A stretch of 8,139 nt of DNA from an uncultured Eubacterium sp. (lineage in GTDB: Bacteria > Bacillota > Clostridia > Lachnospirales > Lachnospiraceae). Of this stretch, positions 6,625 through 8,139 are shown one piece after another. Both the position numbers and the translations under genes were made by a program. Each line of letters begins with the position of its first letter. The stretch's first letter is position 1. Where the stretch lies: the NCBI GenBank assembly GCA_946412445.1, contig CAMKHH010000043.1:1-8139 (forward strand). The letters are read 5' to 3'. Below the pieces are notes generated by a model that saw only the letters and a program-made list of their open reading frames with translations, was not told where the DNA came from and did not search any database.

Positions 6625-7545
6625 CTATATGGTGATAAGATAATTTTGTATGGATGTAATGCAATTCGCTCCATCTGACGCAGCTGTTATAATCTGGCGC
6701 AGCAGTTTCGTCCTCACATCCCCCGCCGCAAAGACACCCGGAATACTTGATTCCCCATCCTCTCCGGCTACGACATAACCTCCCGCATCCAGTTCCAGCT
6801 GCCCCTGTGCCAGCTCACTATTTGGGATAATCCCCACAGCAATAAAGCATCCATCTGCTTGCAGTTCCTTCTCTTCTTTGGACTTTACATCCTGGACAGT
6901 CAGGCTTTTCACTTGAAAATCTCCCCGAATTTCGGTTACAACACTGTTCCAAAGCACTTCCACGTTTTCCTGGGCAAACAGATTGTCCTGAATGATCTTC
7001 GCAGCACGAAATTCATCTCTTCTATGGATCAGATATACCTTCTTGCATATTCTGACCAGGAAAATAGCATCCTCTAATGCCACATCACCGCCTCCAATTA
7101 CTGCGACAATCTTATCTTTAAAAAATGCACCGTCACAGGTCGCACAATAGGACACACCGCTTCCTGCCAGTTTCTGTTCACCCGGCACACCAAGCTGCCT
7201 GTGTTTTGCTCCGGTAGCCAGCAATATTGTCCGGGATTTATATTCTTCATTTTTCGTTACAACCTTTTTAACCTTACCATTCAGCTCCAGCTTTAACACC
7301 TGATCCCGTACGAACTCACTTCCCATCTTTTCAGCATGATCTCTGAGCGTAGTACTTAAATCCATACCACTGATACCTGGAAGCCCGGGATAATTGTCCA
7401 CCTCGTAAGTATTAACTACCTGGCCTCCGCTGATATAATTCGCTTCAATTATGATTGTAGAGAGTTTGGCCCGCTGTGCATAAATCGCAGCACTTAATCC
7501 GGCCGGACCTGATCCGATGATGATTACATCATAAATTTTTTCCAT
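6625..7545 (-). CDS. trxB: Thioredoxin reductase (NADPH), TrxB
   Basis: TrxB is the cytosolic FAD enzyme that passes electrons from NADPH to thioredoxin, for disulfide reduction, ribonucleotide reductase and peroxide defence. The 306-residue product has the usual low-molecular-weight length. It carries the FAD dinucleotide motif GSGPAG (11-16), the redox-active CATC (C134, C137) in SYCATCDGAFF, the NADPH motif GGGDVALEDA (151-160), the NADPH 2'-phosphate motif HRRDEFRA (174-181), and the C-terminal FAD motif FAAGDVR (272-278). The start at 7545 (read leftward) has AAGGAAG (7559-7553) 7 nt upstream; the frame continues back to 7626, but those 27 residues overlap the previous gene and are not family-like. 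It follows the upstream gene by 16 nt, so the two are probably co-transcribed. No thioredoxin gene is adjacent on the side visible. Confidence 0.96.
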   Translation of the reverse strand: MEKIYDVIIIGSGPAGLSAAIYAQRAKLSTIIIEANYISGGQVVNTYEVDNYPGLPGISGMDLSTTLRDHAEKMGSEFVRDQVLKLELNGKVKKVVTKNEEYKSRTILLATGAKHRQLGVPGEQKLAGSGVSYCATCDGAFFKDKIVAVIGGGDVALEDAIFLVRICKKVYLIHRRDEFRAAKIIQDNLFAQENVEVLWNSVVTEIRGDFQVKSLTVQDVKSKEEKELQADGCFIAVGIIPNSELAQGQLELDAGGYVVAGEDGESSIPGVFAAGDVRTKLLRQIITAASDGANCITSIQNYLITI

Positions 7546-7552
7546 AGTATCA

Positions 7553-7559
7553 CTTCCTT
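7553..7559 (-). promoter_or_regulatory. Ribosome binding site that sets the trxB start
   Basis: On the minus strand AAGGAAG (7559 down to 7553) is followed after 7 nt by the ATG at 7545. It fixes the start against a longer in-frame option at 7626. Confidence 0.8.
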
Positions 7560-7561
7560 CT

Positions 7562-8139
7562 TTATTGTACTGCTTCCTTGTTATGGACAACTTTAATCTG
7601 CCGGACAATATGCAGTACCTGATCAACTGTAATCTGTGTGTAATCGAGTTTTCCCTCGCTTACATAGAATGTGTAGATATCGTATCCATTATCCACATCC
7701 TCCGTTTTTTCATAGGGCTGTTCTGCCGCCTTTTGAAGAAACTCTTCTTCACCCATCCCAAGTGTGATGCCACCTGCAACCGTAATCTGGATCTTTGTAG
7801 TATCCAGATCCCCATACAAAGTTGTCACAAAACAATTCCTGATGGTTGTAGCATCCGTACCATAGTTATATACTACGGCATATATCTTCTGTTTATTCTT
7901 TAAAAGCGTTGCATACCCATATTTTCCGGACTTGACCGCTTCATCAGACCCATCTTTGTCCAATTCCCAGCCGTTATCCAAAAAGGCGGATACCGGAGCA
8001 GGCAGCCGATAGTATGCCCCGTCATATCTGATAACAAAATCCTGCAGAAGTACTCCCTCAAATTCCGGCGGATGGTACGCCTCCACTTCCGGAGTTATGG
8101 CATCGCTTACATTCTCCAGCTCCTCCTCGCCCTCCGGAT
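7562..8139 (-). CDS. Hypothetical protein, probably exported or surface-anchored (5' end outside window)
   Basis: The frame is open to the right window edge, so the N-terminus is missing; 191 residues are visible. A GTG at 8086 is in frame but lies inside a continuous acidic stretch (PEGEEELENVSDAITPE precedes it) and has no convincing ribosome binding site, so I treat it as internal. An acidic, Pro/Glu-rich linker followed by a compact soluble domain is common in Gram-positive lipoproteins and membrane-anchored proteins; the signal sequence would lie outside the window (inference). The domain is rich in Tyr, Thr and Val, suggesting mainly beta structure. It contains the phrase GGITLGMGEEEFLQKAAEQPYEK, similar in style to G-x-x-x-G-(M/D)-x-x-x-E segments in BamE-like and other small lipoprotein domains. 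I do not recognise the family. It lies 16 nt upstream of trxB on the same strand. Confidence 0.8.
   Translation of the reverse strand, partial: PEGEEELENVSDAITPEVEAYHPPEFEGVLLQDFVIRYDGAYYRLPAPVSAFLDNGWELDKDGSDEAVKSGKYGYATLLKNKQKIYAVVYNYGTDATTIRNCFVTTLYGDLDTTKIQITVAGGITLGMGEEEFLQKAAEQPYEKTEDVDNGYDIYTFYVSEGKLDYTQITVDQVLHIVRQIKVVHNKEAVQ

Noticed and set aside
6448..6678. 76-codon open frame on the plus strand from a GTG
   Set aside because: It has no ribosome binding site, runs through the DnaA boxes and hairpin and into the antisense of trxB, and its sequence has no recognisable features.
7565..7903. 112-codon plus-strand frame opposite the hypothetical gene
   Set aside because: Its composition (Cys, Ile and Leu-rich) is that of an antisense shadow, and the minus-strand frame is better supported by its open extent and its spacing to trxB.

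Overview
The window looks like a chromosomal segment from an anaerobic, low-to-medium GC Gram-positive bacterium, most likely a Lachnospiraceae-type Clostridia. The basis is strong Shine-Dalgarno sites before most genes, Firmicutes-style V-type (A/V-type) ATPase proteins, and a proteolipid of the form I associate with that family. The assignment comes from recognising protein families, not from a database search. I see no insertion sequence, phage gene, CRISPR array, tRNA or rRNA.

Positions 1-6253, plus strand: the distal part of a V-type ATPase operon in the order I (5'-truncated by the window edge), K (proteolipid), F, E, A, B, D. Gaps are short (5-50 nt), or the genes overlap (E/A by 8 bp), so this is one transcription unit. 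The A3B3 head, central shaft (D, F), one peripheral-stalk subunit (E) and the membrane motor (I, K) are present. The subunit C/d gene and the second stalk subunit (G/H type) are not seen and probably lie upstream of I. Three starts differ from the longest open frame and are set by the ribosome binding site: E at a TTG (1835), A at 2415 and B at 4198.

Positions 6254-6624: a 371-nt AT-rich gap between convergent genes, and the least ordinary part of the window. It holds a weak terminator after subunit D, an 18-bp-arm inverted repeat that places two DnaA-box-like sequences head to head, a third (consensus) DnaA box inside a 15-bp direct repeat, a perfect TATAAT element, and a very strong hairpin (17-bp arms) without a following T-tract.

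Positions 6625-8139, minus strand: a two-gene unit read toward the ATPase operon. The upstream gene is cut by the window's right edge and encodes an unrecognised, probably exported or surface-anchored protein. It is followed after 16 nt by trxB, a standard NADPH-dependent thioredoxin reductase.

Together the genes cover ion-motive energy conversion at the membrane (ATPase) and cytosolic thiol redox balance (TrxB). I found no clearly new multi-gene system. The items most worth a second look are the DnaA-box cluster and hairpin in the convergent gap, and the unusual N-terminal half of the proteolipid.
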